Notes: generated by a model not told the origin, from the letters alone. DNA of 8,478 bases from an uncultured Acholeplasmataceae bacterium (GCA_938041945.1 CALISC010000048.1:1-8478); one strand, 5' to 3'; shown: positions 1 through 6,936, numbered from the stretch's first letter. Translations and numbers: made by a program.

Positions 1-128
1 GTTTTAACACAACAATTTTTTGGCTAGATAAAATTCCTGCAAGTGTAAAAGTCGGGAATTAAATTTTTAATGTTTTAACACAACACTATTTTGTCTAGAT
101 AAAATTCTTGTAAGTGTAAAAGTCGGGA
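1..128. repeat. Two diverged copies of a direct repeat with 71-bp period
   Basis: Copy 1 occupies 1-57 and copy 2 occupies 72-128. Over these 57 bases I count six differences (offsets 15, 17, 23, 37, 40 and, at the far edge, the base after offset 57). The shared blocks include GTTTTAACACAACA at the start, CTAGATAAAATTC in the middle and AAGTGTAAAAGTCGGGA at the end. An AT-only linker of about 14 bases separates them. The array may continue to the left of the window. Copy 1 also reads as an open frame on the + strand (3-62, TAA stop) and could be the 3' end of a gene convergent with the operon. Copy 2 lies in a different frame, because 71 is not a multiple of 3, so it cannot be an in-frame coding repeat. 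The function is unknown. The repeat is directly visible; a coding reading is a guess. Confidence 0.8.
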
Positions 129-179
129 CTATCTTTAAAATATGCTTCTAAAATATTCATTTGTTCATACTTACGTTTG

Positions 180-205
180 CTCTTTAATTACAAATTATTA
201 AAGAG
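180..205 (+). terminator. Weak hairpin, possible + strand terminator
   Basis: CTCTTTAAT (180-188) and ATTAAAGAG (197-205) form a perfect 9-bp stem around an 8-nt loop. On the + strand the stem is followed by TGTTTGTAAG, which is only moderately T-rich. It would suit a convergent + strand gene ending in the left-edge repeat, but no such gene is established. The stem has only three G/C pairs, so it is weak. Confidence 0.3.
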
Positions 206-237
206 TGTTTGTAAGATAAAATTATTACAATTACAAC

Positions 238-267
238 AAAAAAGAGATAGTTTTTCTACTATCTCTT
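238..267 (-). terminator. Rho-independent terminator of the five-gene operon
   Basis: Read on the minus strand, AAGAGATAG pairs with CTATCTCTT (267-259 and 250-242) across an 8-nt loop. It is followed directly by a T-tract (down to 238) and then GTTG. It lies about 90 nt downstream of the last operon stop codon, the expected place and orientation. The stem is short and AT-rich, but the stem and U-tract combination is the best terminator-like structure in this gap. Confidence 0.6.
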
Positions 268-336
268 ATTACAAATATAAACTATTATTTACTTATAATT
301 ATGTGTATAATATGTTTTTACTGAGTTTAAAATGCT

Positions 337-370
337 ATTACCCTACTTTTTTTATATATTACCCTACTTT
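337..370. repeat. 13-bp direct repeat spanning the stop of the methyltransferase gene
   Basis: ATTACCCTACTTT occurs at 337-349 and again at 358-370, a 21-bp period. The right copy contains the last codons (Lys-Val-Gly) and TAA stop of the minus-strand RlmD-like gene. The left copy lies just past the stop and repeats Lys-Val-Gly-stop in frame. A small tandem duplication at the gene end is the simple explanation. Confidence 0.6.
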
Positions 371-1729
371 ATTGCACTTTACCATAGTATCTATTTTGCT
401 GTGTTTTTTAGTCAAAAGTGCCACAGTTTCTACGTGCGCAGTATACGGAAACATATCAAAGCCTTTAATTGAAGTAATTTCGTATTCTTCTGCAAGCATT
501 TTTAAGTCTTTAACTAATGTTTCAACATTACAAGAAACATAAACAACATTTCTTGGTTTTTTTGTGCAAATAAACTTACACACTGTTTCGCCGAGTCCAG
601 TTCTTGGTGGATCAAATAACATCACATCAAAATCATGTTTTTTATAGTCAACCCAGGTTAAAACATTTGAAACCACAGCTTTTGCGTTTTGTATTTTGTT
701 TTCATATATATTTTTCTTTAAAGCCAGCACCTGGTCTTTAACTAGCTCGACACAATACATTTCTTTGACTTTATTGGCAAGTTCTAGTCCAAAAACACCA
801 ACTCCAGAAAAAGCATCTAAAAGAATGTCTGTTGGCCTAAATATTTTAAAGTCTTTGATATAGGTAAGTATGTTTTGAAATGTATGGTAGTTTAACTGAA
901 AAAAAGAGTTAGCAGTAATATAGTAATTTTTATTTAAAAAATTAGTGTTGAAAAAGTATTGGCCTTTAAGTAGTTTGTAGTCAGCATCGTGTTGTTTTGT
1001 GGTTTTATCTTTATAAACAAAAACACCAAATTGTTTAAGTGAAAATTCAGAACTATAAATCAAGTTACTAAGTTCTTTAAAGTTGTGTTCTCCGTAAACA
1101 TGTAAGTTAACTGCTAAATCTGAGTTGGTAGCCTTGCGGACAGAAACTGCAAACAAACCAGATGGTTTTTTATCTACTACTGGGAAGTTAACTTCAATAA
1201 GTACTTTTTTAAAATAATTTAAAAAACTAGTGATTAACTCGTCTTGTGAAATTAAGTTATTAGTAGGTTCAACTAAATTAGTGTTTGGTCTGTATAGACC
1301 CCATTCAATTACTTTGTTAATTTGTTTAAACAAAACTGTAGTTTCGTTGCGGTAATTTAAAGGATTTAAAGCACCTTCAAAGTGTTTGAAAGTTTTGGGG
1401 TTTATGTGTTTCCTTAGTTTGTCTTTAACATGGAAAACTATTTTTTTGTACTTATATTCAAGTGTTGCTGGATAAGTTAGGTGAATAAGTGGAAGTCCTA
1501 TAGTTTCTGAGAAACTTGCCAAAACCTCGGCTCTTTTTGGCGACTTTTGAATAATTTTAAGAATTTTGCCAACAAGCGCACCGCGGTTGTTTTTCTCAAT
1601 TTCTGCTTCAATTTCTTCGCCTTCTGCAGCCCCATATATGTAGGCTGGTTGGTTGTTTAAGTAAGCGATACCTTCACCGTCATTGCCAGTTTTTAAAATA
1701 TTTAATTTTACTATTTTTTTTCTATCCAT
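359..1729 (-). CDS. rlmD: RlmD/RumA-type RNA (uracil-5)-methyltransferase lacking the Fe-S cysteines
   Basis: SAM-dependent methyltransferase of the TrmA/RlmC/RlmD family, which makes 5-methyluridine in 23S rRNA or tRNA. It has 456 residues from the ATG chosen here. An N-terminal TRAM-like domain covers about residues 3-60. The Rossmann part carries the SAM motif DAFSGVGVFGL (about 306-316), an acidic residue in CVELV, DPPRTGL (about 373-379), SCNVETL with the nucleophilic Cys near residue 400, and C-terminal DMFPYTAHVETV with the general-base Glu near 434. RlmD enzymes normally bind a 4Fe-4S cluster through CxxxxxCGGC plus a later Cys. Here the matching stretch reads ETIGLPLIHLTY, and no cysteine occurs before about residue 326. 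An upstream TTG two codons earlier is possible, but ATG at 1729 is preferred, with a weak AAAGAG upstream. It overlaps rsmG by 19 nt and is the last gene of the operon. The family is certain; the substrate (U1939, U747 or tRNA U54) is not. Confidence 0.88.
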   Translation of the reverse strand: MDRKKIVKLNILKTGNDGEGIAYLNNQPAYIYGAAEGEEIEAEIEKNNRGALVGKILKIIQKSPKRAEVLASFSETIGLPLIHLTYPATLEYKYKKIVFHVKDKLRKHINPKTFKHFEGALNPLNYRNETTVLFKQINKVIEWGLYRPNTNLVEPTNNLISQDELITSFLNYFKKVLIEVNFPVVDKKPSGLFAVSVRKATNSDLAVNLHVYGEHNFKELSNLIYSSEFSLKQFGVFVYKDKTTKQHDADYKLLKGQYFFNTNFLNKNYYITANSFFQLNYHTFQNILTYIKDFKIFRPTDILLDAFSGVGVFGLELANKVKEMYCVELVKDQVLALKKNIYENKIQNAKAVVSNVLTWVDYKKHDFDVMLFDPPRTGLGETVCKFICTKKPRNVVYVSCNVETLVKDLKMLAEEYEITSIKGFDMFPYTAHVETVALLTKKHSKIDTMVKCNKVG

Positions 1730-2340
1730 ACACAAACTCTTTCACCCATTTCAAAAGGCAAGACAAACTTAGTTAGAGAAATATTTTTAACTAAATTTAC
1801 TAATTTAGTTTTCTTAAACTCAGCAATTTCCTCAGTGGCTTTAGTTGCTTTATAAAAACACATCTTGCCACCTTTAGTTAATTTCGGCAAAGCATACTTA
1901 ACTAAAGTTGTAAGGTCGGTAACTGCGCGGGCTGTAACTAAATTAACTAAAACTTCTTTAATGTTTTCAACTCTGTCGTTAATAACTTTTAAATTAGTTA
2001 AATTTAATTCTGTTTTAACTAATGATAAAAACCTTGCTTTTTTGCCAATAGACTCTGTTAAAATAACTTCAATATTTGGAAAAAATAAAGCAATGGTAAT
2101 ACCTGGAAACCCAGCACCTGAGCCAATATCTAAGATAGACCTAGGTTGAGTTAAGTCAGAATTTTTAAAAAAAGGTAAGATGGAGTCTAGAACATGTTTA
2201 ACTAAAAACTCAGTTTTATCAACGATTCTAGTTAAGTTAACTTTTTTATTTTCTTCAATTAAAAGCGAGTAATACTTGTCAATTTTTGAAACTAGTTCAT
2301 CTGTTAATTCAATGTTAAATTTACTAAAAATGTCTTTCAT
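1711..2340 (-). CDS. rsmG: 16S rRNA (guanine-527-N7)-methyltransferase RsmG (GidB)
   Basis: Transfers a methyl group from SAM to N7 of G527 in the 530 loop of 16S rRNA. In other bacteria, loss of this modification gives low-level streptomycin resistance. The protein has 209 residues, almost exactly the family's usual length (207 in E. coli). Visible signatures are VNLTRI (about 34-39), KHVLDSI (48-54), the SAM-binding DIGSGAGFPG (71-80), TESIGKKARFL (95-105) and TARAV (136-140) followed by the LPKLTKGG strand-turn. ATG at 2340 follows the mnmG stop by only 2 nt, the classical gidA-gidB arrangement. A partial AAAGAG lies upstream. The 3' end overlaps the methyltransferase gene by 19 nt, so translation is probably coupled. 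The two neighbouring products both act on ribosomal or transfer RNA. Confidence 0.96.
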   Translation of the reverse strand: MKDIFSKFNIELTDELVSKIDKYYSLLIEENKKVNLTRIVDKTEFLVKHVLDSILPFFKNSDLTQPRSILDIGSGAGFPGITIALFFPNIEVILTESIGKKARFLSLVKTELNLTNLKVINDRVENIKEVLVNLVTARAVTDLTTLVKYALPKLTKGGKMCFYKATKATEEIAEFKKTKLVNLVKNISLTKFVLPFEMGERVCVWIEKK

Positions 2341-2342
2341 GG

Positions 2343-4211
2343 TTAATTTTTCTCTTTACTTTTTTGAATGTAAATAGAAAGAATTTGAATATCACTTGGG
2401 TTAACTCCAAGTATTCTTGAGGCTTGTCCTAAAGTTTTAGGTCTAACTTTCTCTAATTTTTCTCTACATTCAAAGGCCAAGTTAGCAACTAGGTTGTAGT
2501 TAATGTCTGCAGGAATTTTAAAGTTTTCAAGAAACTTAAACTTCTCAGCAGTCTTGATTTCCTTTAAGATGTAGCCTTCGTATTTAATTTGTATCTCTAC
2601 GGCCAAACTGACTTCTTCAGGAAATTTTTCTTTTATAAAAGGACTTAAAACCTTTAAATTAACCTCAGGTCTTTTAAGTAAATTTGCTAAAGAAATTGAC
2701 TCATAAAGTGAGATATTGAATTTAGAAAGATGGCTTAAAACTGCTTTGGTTGGAGTGATTTTTGTGTTTATTAAAATCTCGGTTAATTGCTTAACAAGCC
2801 CTTTTTTGAGTAAATATTTTTGATAAGTTCCTTCGTCTATCAGACCACGGTTATAAGCAATTTCAGACAGTCTAAAATCAGCGTTGTCATCTCTTAATAG
2901 CAGTCTATACTCAGCGCGAGACGTCAGCATTCTATAAGGTTCATCAGCGCCCTTGGTTACTATGTCGTCAATCAACACACCAGTGTAGGCCTCATTTCTT
3001 TTTAAAATAAGTGGTTCTATGTTATCAATTTTAGCAGCAGCATTTGTGCCTGCAATTAAACCCTGACAAGCCGCTTCTTCATATCCAGAAGTTCCATTGA
3101 TTTGGCCTGCAGTAAATAAGTTTTTAAGGATTTTGGTTTCTAAAGACAAATATAGTTGAAAAGGATTGATGGCATCATATTCAATTGCGTAGCCGTATCT
3201 GATTATTTTACCTGTTTCAAATCCAGGTAAACTCGCGACTAACTTTCTTTGAACAAAACGTGGAAGTGATGTAGAAAGGCCTTGTAAGTAGGTTAAGTTG
3301 TTTTTAATACTTTCTGGTTCCACAAAAATTTGGTGAATGTCTTTTTCTTTGAATCTAACAATTTTGTCTTCAATTGAAGGGCAATATCTAGGACCTCTAC
3401 CTTCAATTACTCCTGAGTATAGAGGTGAGTATTTTAGATTTTCCAAAATTGTTTCTTTAGTATTCATGGTAGTGTGAAGGGTATGCAGACTTAAATTTGC
3501 TTTGTGTTTGGCTTTTGAGTAGTAAGAAAATCTAAGTTCTGGATTGTTCTCGTCCTGATTTGCAAGTTCAGTAAAGTCAATTGAGTTTGAGTCGATTCTC
3601 GGCGGAGTTCCAGTTTTTAGTCTCACGATTTCAAAACCTGCTTTTCTTAAAGACTCAGAAATTCCTGAAGTTGTGCGTTTGCCATCAGGTCCAGTTTGGT
3701 AAGTTTCACTGCCTATCAAAATTCGTGATGCCAAATAAGTACCAGTTGTCAATACCACAGTTTTGGCAAAATACTTTGTGTTGCTTTCTGTAACTGCGCC
3801 AACTACTGTTTGGTTTTCAACTAGCAACTCAGTTGCGTATTCATGCAGAAAAAATAAGTTTTTAAGTTTCTTTAATTCTTTCAACATGTTTTTTGGATAA
3901 ATTTCTTTGTCAATTTGTGCACGAAGTGCCCAAACACCAGGGCCTTTAGATGAGTTTAGCCTACGCATTTGAATGGTAGCACTATCTGCAACTTTGGCCA
4001 TCAAGCCACCAAGTGCGTCAATTTCTCGCACTAAAACACCCTTCGCAGGTCCGCCAATTGACGGGTTACACGGAAGGGTGGCAATTTGAGATTTATCTCC
4101 TGTGATAAATAAAACTGACTTACCTAAACGAGAAAGGGCAGCGGCGGCCTCAATACCGGCATGCCCTGCCCCAATTACGATTGAGTCAAATATACGGTTA
4201 TTTAACTGCAT
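2343..4211 (-). CDS. mnmG: tRNA uridine-34 carboxymethylaminomethyl synthase subunit MnmG (GidA)
   Basis: FAD-binding half of the MnmE-MnmG complex, which installs (carboxymethyl)aminomethyl groups on wobble U34 of certain tRNAs using methylene-tetrahydrofolate and NADH. Visible signatures are the dinucleotide fold GAGHAGIE (about 14-21), LPCNPSIGGPAKG with Cys48, VREIDALGGLMA, LKTGTPPRID, GRGPRYCPSIEDK with Cys277, AGQINGTSGYEEAACQG, TSRAEYRLLLRDDNAD and a C-terminal GQASRILGV, the MnmE-contact helical domain. Starting at ATG 4211 gives 622 residues and places the catalytic cysteines at 48 and 277, next to E. coli Cys47 and Cys277. A TTG two codons upstream (4217) is a less likely start. It overlaps the tkt stop by 14 nt and has no strong ribosome binding site, which suggests translational coupling. 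MnmE is not encoded in the window. Confidence 0.97.
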   Translation of the reverse strand: MQLNNRIFDSIVIGAGHAGIEAAAALSRLGKSVLFITGDKSQIATLPCNPSIGGPAKGVLVREIDALGGLMAKVADSATIQMRRLNSSKGPGVWALRAQIDKEIYPKNMLKELKKLKNLFFLHEYATELLVENQTVVGAVTESNTKYFAKTVVLTTGTYLASRILIGSETYQTGPDGKRTTSGISESLRKAGFEIVRLKTGTPPRIDSNSIDFTELANQDENNPELRFSYYSKAKHKANLSLHTLHTTMNTKETILENLKYSPLYSGVIEGRGPRYCPSIEDKIVRFKEKDIHQIFVEPESIKNNLTYLQGLSTSLPRFVQRKLVASLPGFETGKIIRYGYAIEYDAINPFQLYLSLETKILKNLFTAGQINGTSGYEEAACQGLIAGTNAAAKIDNIEPLILKRNEAYTGVLIDDIVTKGADEPYRMLTSRAEYRLLLRDDNADFRLSEIAYNRGLIDEGTYQKYLLKKGLVKQLTEILINTKITPTKAVLSHLSKFNISLYESISLANLLKRPEVNLKVLSPFIKEKFPEEVSLAVEIQIKYEGYILKEIKTAEKFKFLENFKIPADINYNLVANLAFECREKLEKVRPKTLGQASRILGVNPSDIQILSIYIQKSKEKN

Positions 4212-6102
4212 TTTCAATAAAATCCACTAAATCTGCTTTGGTGAATTTTAATTTTTCGCGAATTTCGGCTTCAGATGAACTTAGACCAAAATCATTAATT
4301 CCAAAAACATGCGGTGTGTATTTATACCAAGAATAAGCAGAGCCTGCTTCTACTGCTACAATTTTAGAGTTGCCTAAAATCTCAGTTTGCTCAGATTTAG
4401 TAAGTCTGTCAAACAAGAAGCAAGACGGCATAGAAACAACGCGCACACCTTGACCTTTAGTTTCAAGAACTTTCGCGGCTTCAAGCGCTAAATCAACCTC
4501 AGAACCTGTTGCAATTAAAGTAAGTGAGTGTTTATTTACCTCTGCCTTAATGATATAGGCGCCTTTTTGGATGTCTAGTTGAGAGTTTGGGTTTTCTAGA
4601 ACGTTTTGACGAGTTAAAACTAAAACTGAAGGAAAGTTGTTTTGAGAAAGCATTAACTTGTAAGCCGCCAAAGTTTCTTTAAAGTCGCATGGTCTGATAA
4701 CGTTTACATTTGGAATGCATCTAAGTTGAGTTAAATGTTCAATTGGTTGGTGAGTTGGTCCGTCTTCACCTAAAAATACAGAGTCGTGGGTAAAAATATA
4801 CATTACTGGTAGTTTTTGAAGAGCAGATAGACGAATTGCTGGAAGCATATAGTTAGAGAAGACAAAAAAGCCAGATACAAAAGGTCTAAGCACGCCAGTT
4901 TGTGCGATACCGTTGGCAATTGCTGCCATTGAGTGTTCGCGAACTCCGAAGTTTAAGTTGCGACCAAGTCTGTTGGTGTGGTCAAAATCACCGTCTACTC
5001 CTTTTACGCAAGTTGACGAAGAAAGGTCAGCAGATCCACCAATTAGCGCTGGAACTTGCCCGGAAATATAGGTCAAAATGTCACCAGAAGATTTACGAGT
5101 TGCTTGTTTTTCAGGGATTTTTGTGAGCAACTCACTTAAATCAAAGTCAAGACTTTTAGTTTTAAGTGGTTTTAGTTTAGAGTAGGCTGTGTATTTTTCA
5201 AGGCTTCTTTTTAAGAAATTGTTTTGAAAGTGTTTATAAACCAATGGGTCTACTTCAAACGGTTTGTATTGATATCCAAGTTTTTCAGCAAGTAAATCGC
5301 GTTCTGCTATACCAAGTGGAGAACCATGTACTTTGTTGGTAGCCTCTTTTGTCGCACCTTGGCCAATTGTGGTTTTCATCTCAATAACAGTTGGCAGGTC
5401 TGACTCCTTGGCTAGACGAATTGCTTCTAAAAACTCGGTCTTATCGTAAGGGTTTGTCACTAAAATATAGTTCCAACCATCTGCTAAAAACTTTAATTTA
5501 AAATTAGTTTCACAAGTTAAAGAAGTAGGTCCATCTAGTTGAATATCATTTGAGTCAAACAACATTATTAACTTATTTAGTTTAAGTCGGCCGGCTAAAG
5601 AAATTGCTTCCATAGCCACACCTTCTTGCAGGTCTCCGTCACCACACAGACAGTATGTATAGTAATCAGTGTACTTAGAGCCATTTACTTTGTTTAAATG
5701 AGCCTCGGCAATTGCAGAACCTACCGACATCGCAACGCCTTGGCCAAGTGGACCAGTAGTTGCCTCAACGCCAGGAGTTTCTCTAAACTCAGGATGACCA
5801 GGAGTGTTTCCAGGTCTACGGAAGTTCTTTAAATTATCAATAGTTAGGTCAAATCCTGCAAGATGCAGAAGCGAGTAAAGTAGGGCAGAGCCATGTCCTG
5901 CAGATAAATAAAAGCGGTCGCGGTTTGGCCAAAGCGGGTCTTTAGGATTTTGATTGATTGCGTAGTTGTAAAGATAGTAAACCGGAGCAGCGGCTCCTAA
6001 AACAATACCGGGGTGTCCTGAGTTGACATTGTTAATAGTGTCAACCCCTAGCAATTTAAGGGTATCTATACAAAGTTTATCTAAATCTTTTTCAGTTTTC
6101 AT
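4198..6102 (-). CDS. tkt: Transketolase
   Basis: Thiamine-diphosphate enzyme that moves two-carbon ketol units between sugar phosphates in the non-oxidative pentose phosphate pathway, supplying ribose-5-phosphate and erythrose-4-phosphate. It has 634 residues, slightly shorter than the usual 660-670. The TPP domain has SGHPG with His30, SAGHGS with His70, TGPLGQG (117-123), the metal/TPP motif GDGDLQEG (154-161) ending at Asn185, and KVHGSPLG (258-264). The pyrimidine domain has GGSADLSSS (355-363), FGVREH with catalytic Glu389 (385-390), THDSVFLGEDGPTHQP (438-453) and TRQN. The C-terminal domain has ATGSEV and EAGSAYSWYKY. All expected catalytic histidines are present, so it should be active. 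The start ATG at 6102 shares one base with the preceding TAA (TAATG), which implies reinitiation. Its place ahead of mnmG-rsmG is unusual for a carbon-metabolism gene. Confidence 0.97.
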   Translation of the reverse strand: MKTEKDLDKLCIDTLKLLGVDTINNVNSGHPGIVLGAAAPVYYLYNYAINQNPKDPLWPNRDRFYLSAGHGSALLYSLLHLAGFDLTIDNLKNFRRPGNTPGHPEFRETPGVEATTGPLGQGVAMSVGSAIAEAHLNKVNGSKYTDYYTYCLCGDGDLQEGVAMEAISLAGRLKLNKLIMLFDSNDIQLDGPTSLTCETNFKLKFLADGWNYILVTNPYDKTEFLEAIRLAKESDLPTVIEMKTTIGQGATKEATNKVHGSPLGIAERDLLAEKLGYQYKPFEVDPLVYKHFQNNFLKRSLEKYTAYSKLKPLKTKSLDFDLSELLTKIPEKQATRKSSGDILTYISGQVPALIGGSADLSSSTCVKGVDGDFDHTNRLGRNLNFGVREHSMAAIANGIAQTGVLRPFVSGFFVFSNYMLPAIRLSALQKLPVMYIFTHDSVFLGEDGPTHQPIEHLTQLRCIPNVNVIRPCDFKETLAAYKLMLSQNNFPSVLVLTRQNVLENPNSQLDIQKGAYIIKAEVNKHSLTLIATGSEVDLALEAAKVLETKGQGVRVVSMPSCFLFDRLTKSEQTEILGNSKIVAVEAGSAYSWYKYTPHVFGINDFGLSSSEAEIREKLKFTKADLVDFIENAVK

Positions 6103-6752
6103 TATTTTTCTTTAGTTTTTTTAGCCTTTGGTGCTTCAACTTGTGCAGGTTCCACAGTTTTTTCTACTTGTTCTGCTGAGTTTGCAGCAACTTCTTGGTT
6201 TAAAACGGTTTTTTTGTATTCCTCAGTTTCTGCCTCTAAGGCTTTGAAGTTATCTTCTCCAACTAGGGCTAGAATGTTTGTAAAAAACTTGTTGTGAAGT
6301 GCTGACATTTTTTTAGTAATTTGGCGAGAAATTCCAAAAACTAGACCAAAAACGATAATCAAAAGACCAATTAGCACCCAAAATGACCAAGATTTCACTT
6401 GTGGGAACTTAGAAGAAAGCACAGCTATAGTAGTAGCAGCTGCAATAAAGCCGATTAAAATTCCTAAAAATACAGGAATAAAAATGCGGTTTTTAATTGA
6501 GTTAATGCCGTCTGCATACGCCAAGTATTCTGAGTTTACATCTTTTTCGTAAAGTCTTTTAATTGAACCTGTTTCAAAGTAAGCCTGGTCAATTAAAAGT
6601 CTAGCGGTTTGCGGGGTAATGTCCCAAACTTTAAGTAGACCTTTTTTGTGCCAAATGGCTTTTTCTGAATCTGTCATAAAGTAAATTTCTAGAATTCTTT
6701 TGTCAATTTGTTGAGTGTAGGCAGGCACTCTATCAGTTAAATTGAATTTCAT
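6102..6752 (-). CDS. Unrecognised two-TM membrane protein, first gene of the operon
   Basis: Protein of 216 residues with no family I recognise. About 88 N-terminal residues appear soluble (DRVPAYTQQIDKRILEIYF, then KAIWHKKGLLKVWDITPQTARLLIDQAYF, a possible small helical domain). Two hydrophobic spans follow at about 90-112 (IFIPVFLGILIGFIAAATTI) and 122-142 (WSFWVLIGLLIIVFGLVFGI), joined by a short loop (SSKFPQVKS). There is no signal peptide, so both ends probably face the same side, likely the cytoplasm by the positive-inside rule (RQITKK after TM2, KAKKTKEK at the end). The C-terminal 50 residues are charged and Ala/Pro/Glu/Lys-rich, probably disordered. An AAGGAGGA ribosome binding site lies 4 nt (from GGAGG) before ATG 6752, the strongest in the operon. 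It sits where dnaX commonly follows tadA and the SRP RNA gene in Firmicutes, but shows no Walker A motif or other DnaX feature. Function unknown. Confidence 0.9.
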   Translation of the reverse strand: MKFNLTDRVPAYTQQIDKRILEIYFMTDSEKAIWHKKGLLKVWDITPQTARLLIDQAYFETGSIKRLYEKDVNSEYLAYADGINSIKNRIFIPVFLGILIGFIAAATTIAVLSSKFPQVKSWSFWVLIGLLIIVFGLVFGISRQITKKMSALHNKFFTNILALVGEDNFKALEAETEEYKKTVLNQEVAANSAEQVEKTVEPAQVEAPKAKKTKEK

Positions 6753-6755
6753 AAA

Positions 6756-6763
6756 TCCTCCTT
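6756..6763 (-). promoter_or_regulatory. Strong ribosome binding site of the membrane-protein gene
   Basis: AAGGAGGA on the minus strand matches the anti-Shine-Dalgarno core fully. GGAGG is only 4 nt from the ATG, which is tight. It is the only near-consensus site among the five operon genes and marks the translational entry point. The following genes rely on overlaps. Confidence 0.85.
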
Positions 6764-6770
6764 ACTAGGG

Positions 6771-6780
6771 TTTAAAAAAT
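6771..6780 (-). terminator. T-run after the SRP RNA helix
   Basis: Directly after the closing helix of the SRP RNA the minus strand reads ATTTTTTAAA. The helix end plus six T residues could act as an intrinsic terminator or a processing site, with leaky read-through feeding the downstream operon. No separate promoter is evident between it and the membrane-protein gene. Confidence 0.4.
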
Positions 6781-6893
6781 GTTTCCTTTTAAAGACCATT
6801 GGCCACAGTGGCTATATCCTGATGGCTGCTTCAATCAAGACCTGACCCATTCAGATAAGTCAATCGGCCAATGGCTTTTAAAAGGAAACATCT
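6777..6893 (-). ncRNA. ffs: SRP RNA, small bacterial type (4.5S-like)
   Basis: RNA scaffold of the signal recognition particle, which binds Ffh and FtsY to deliver membrane proteins to the translocon. On the minus strand the conserved Ffh-binding region reads GGGTCAGGTC, a loop, then GAAGCAGCC, around 6850-6822, matching the GUCAGGUC/GAAGCAGC symmetric and asymmetric loops of the family. The ends form a long closing helix: GTTTCCTTTT...CATTGGCC at 6889-6866 pairs with the complementary arm at 6804-6781, with one two-base interruption. It can extend about four pairs to 6893/6777, though the exact ends are inferred. There is no Alu-domain extension, so this is the short form, unlike Bacillus scRNA. 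The apical loop (UUGAUU between UC and GA) departs from the usual GGAA tetraloop. The location after tadA is the common Firmicutes position. The 3' side runs into ATTTTTT, which may end the transcript. Confidence 0.93.
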
Positions 6894-6905
6894 AAAATCT
6901 TTGCC

Positions 6906-6936
6906 ATTATAGGCGTTTAAAGAATTTTTTTAACAA
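6906..6936 (-). promoter_or_regulatory. Promoter for the SRP RNA (and probably the operon)
   Basis: A perfect TATAAT occurs on the minus strand at 6911-6906 and shares bases with the TAA stop of tadA. A -35 candidate is TTGTTA (6936-6931, 4 of 6 matches, 19-bp spacing) or GTTAAA at 17-bp spacing. The predicted transcription start is A6900 or G6899, about 6-10 nt before the SRP RNA closing helix, which agrees with the RNA boundary. The -35 box is weak. Confidence 0.6.

Noticed and set aside
1..128. CRISPR array
   Set aside because: The first 36 bases resemble a type II repeat length and start (GTTTT), but similarity continues through the would-be spacer, the copies differ at several positions, only two copies are visible and no cas gene is present.
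294..311. Two TATAAT boxes on the + strand as promoters
   Set aside because: The region is nearly all A/T, so such matches arise by chance. No -35 box or downstream + strand gene supports them.
177..542. + strand open frame of about 121 codons
   Set aside because: Its second half runs antisense through the conserved methyltransferase C-terminus. The first half is AT-rich low-complexity translation with no ribosome binding site.
1760..2300. Repeated TTAACTAA/TTAGTTAA words within rsmG
   Set aside because: They mostly reflect Leu-Val-Asn and Asn-Leu-Thr runs written with AT-rich codons. Spacing is irregular and the protein aligns normally.
6102..6752. dnaX or a fragment of it after the SRP RNA
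   Set aside because: No Walker A, Walker B, zinc-finger or clamp-loader motif; instead two clear hydrophobic spans.
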